From Clostridiales bacterium (GTDB lineage: Bacteria; Bacillota; Clostridia; Oscillospirales; Oscillospiraceae): DNA of 5,688 nucleotides. Made by a program: the position numbers and the translations under genes. Shown here piece by piece: positions 4,768 through 5,688 of the stretch (position 1 is the stretch's first letter; the number at the start of each line of letters is the position of its first letter). The notes under the pieces are model-generated. The model worked only from the letters and a program-made list of their open reading frames with translations, was not told the DNA's origin and made no database searches. The DNA lies in contig JAHZFC010000119.1 of the NCBI GenBank assembly GCA_019421525.1, positions 303-5,990 on the forward strand. The letters run 5' to 3'.

Positions 4768-5400
4768 ATGGACGGATACCTGATCCCCACCCGGGCGGCC
4801 CAGGCGGAATTCGTGGAGAAGCGCTCCACCTTCATCGGCCATGTGTGGCCGGTGGAAAGCGAGGAGCAGGCCCGGGCCCATATCGAGGAGACGAAAAAGA
4901 GATACCACGACGCCCGGCACAACTGCTGGTGCTATCTCATCAAGGACGGGCCGGTGCGCTACTCCGACGACGGGGAGCCCCAGGGCACCGCGGGCCAGCC
5001 CATGCTGGCGGTGTTCCAAAAGGAGGGGGTGACCGGCGTTTGCTGCGTGGTCACCCGGTATTTCGGCGGCATCCTGCTGGGGGCCGGGGGCCTGGTGCGG
5101 GCCTATACCCAGGCGGCAAAAGATGCTCTGGACGCGGCGGGGCTGTCGGTGGTGCGCCGGTGGGTGGAGCTGTCGGTGGACTGCCCGTACAGCTTTCTGG
5201 AGCGGGTCCGGCTGGAATGCGCCGCCCTGGGCGGCGTGGTGGACGGCGAGGAGTACGCCGTCCAGGTGACGGTCCGGGCGCTGCTGCCCGAGGAGCGGGC
5301 CGGGGCCTTTTCCGCGCGGATGACCGAGCTGTCCGCGGGGGGCTTTGGGGCGGTGGAGCTGGGCCAGGTGCTGCGTCCAGTGCCGCTGGAGGGACGTTAA
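4768..5400 (+). CDS. yigZ: YigZ/YvyE family protein (IMPACT N-terminal + DUF1949)
   Basis: The product has 210 residues, the normal size for bacterial IMPACT-family proteins. ATG 4768 is chosen because SD AAAGGAG (4753-4759) lies 8 bases upstream; the nearby ATG at 4763 is out of frame, and the frame upstream runs through the repeat arm. The N-terminal UPF0029/IMPACT domain is unmistakable: FVEKRSTFIGHV near residues 16-27, ARHNCWCYLI, YSDDGEPQGTAGQPML, then TRYFGGILLGAGGLVRAY. The smaller C-terminal DUF1949 domain (about residues 140-205) has the expected alternating pattern. Eukaryotic IMPACT inhibits Gcn2 activation; the bacterial role is not settled, though structural work on E. coli YigZ suggested nucleic acid or translation-factor-like folds. 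It lies 65 bases before dnaG with no strong terminator between them, so cotranscription is likely. Family assignment is sure, function is not. Confidence 0.94.
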   Translation: MDGYLIPTRAAQAEFVEKRSTFIGHVWPVESEEQARAHIEETKKRYHDARHNCWCYLIKDGPVRYSDDGEPQGTAGQPMLAVFQKEGVTGVCCVVTRYFGGILLGAGGLVRAYTQAAKDALDAAGLSVVRRWVELSVDCPYSFLERVRLECAALGGVVDGEEYAVQVTVRALLPEERAGAFSARMTELSAGGFGAVELGQVLRPVPLEGR

Positions 5401-5465
5401 ACGGAAAAAAGACGCGCCTTGTCATAAACAAGGAGAATTTTGGATAACATCAGGAGGTGGATACC

Positions 5466-5688
5466 ATGCCCATCCCGGAACGATTCCTGGACGAGCTCAA
5501 CGACAGGCTGGATATCGTGGAGGTGGTGTCCGCCTATGTGCCCCTGACCAAGAAGGGGGCCAACTACTGGGGCCTGTGTCCCTTCCACCATGAAAAGACC
5601 CCCTCCTTTTCCGTCAACGCGGAAAAGCAGATCTTCCACTGCTTTGGATGCGGAAAGGGGGGCGGGGCCATCCGGTTCGTCATGGAGA
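5466..5688 (+). CDS. dnaG: DNA primase, N-terminal part (cut by window end)
   Basis: Primase makes RNA primers at the replication fork with DnaB helicase. Only the first 74 codons are present. ATG 5466 is preceded by a textbook SD AGGAGGT (5452-5458) with 7 bases of spacing. The start MPIPERFLDELNDRLDIVEVV and the following VPLTKKGANYWGLCPFHHEK are characteristic of DnaG. The CHC2 zinc-binding domain is intact: C38, H41, C59 and C62, in the contexts GLCPFHHEKTPSF and FHCFGCGKGG. The topoisomerase-primase (TOPRIM) and helicase-binding domains lie beyond the window. In Firmicutes the primary sigma factor gene commonly follows dnaG, so rpoD/sigA may be next; this is expectation only. Confidence 0.97.
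   Translation, partial: MPIPERFLDELNDRLDIVEVVSAYVPLTKKGANYWGLCPFHHEKTPSFSVNAEKQIFHCFGCGKGGGAIRFVME

Noticed and set aside
5419..5448. Promoter for dnaG (TTGTCA, 18 bases, GATAAC)
   Set aside because: The predicted start near 5455 would fall inside the dnaG SD (5452-5458) and remove part of it; a shared transcript with yigZ is simpler.

Overview
The window is GC-rich, with tightly packed + strand genes, strong purine-rich ribosome binding sites and Firmicutes-type gene content. The dgt-like / IMPACT-family / dnaG order and the families of palindromic intergenic repeats suggest a high-GC Clostridia member, probably a gut Oscillospiraceae-type bacterium (Flavonifractor-like). That placement is inference from content, not a database match.

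Layout, all on the + strand: (1) 1-1173, the 3' nine-tenths of hflX, a ribosome-associated GTPase. (2) 1174-1524, a regulatory leader. It has a near-consensus sigma-A promoter with an 8+8 inverted repeat in its spacer, a 7-codon leader ORF with its own Shine-Dalgarno (SD), several GC-rich hairpins and a canonical intrinsic terminator, all ahead of an efflux-type gene. (3) 1525-2799, a 12-TM major facilitator (MFS) transporter resembling the Mef/MFS_3 drug-efflux branch. (4) 2800-2959, a terminator, an 18-bp perfect palindrome and a weak candidate promoter. (5) 2960-3964, a dGTPase-like HD-domain triphosphohydrolase. (6) 3965-4767, about 800 bp without a credible protein gene. It holds two inward-facing copies of a mosaic of short hairpins (68-nt core, 62/68 identical, inverted) around a roughly 370-nt core with many perfect stems, which looks like a structured noncoding RNA. 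(7) 4768-5400, a YigZ/YvyE (IMPACT) family protein. (8) 5466-5688, the start of dnaG (primase), cut by the window edge after the zinc finger.

Functionally, dgt and dnaG belong to nucleotide-pool and replication housekeeping, while hflX and the IMPACT protein have ties to ribosome or stress physiology. The MFS gene sits behind what looks like a transcription attenuator of the type used for antibiotic-inducible resistance genes. The two parts most worth following up are that attenuator (1188-1418) and the structured RNA within inverted mosaic repeats (3964-4750).
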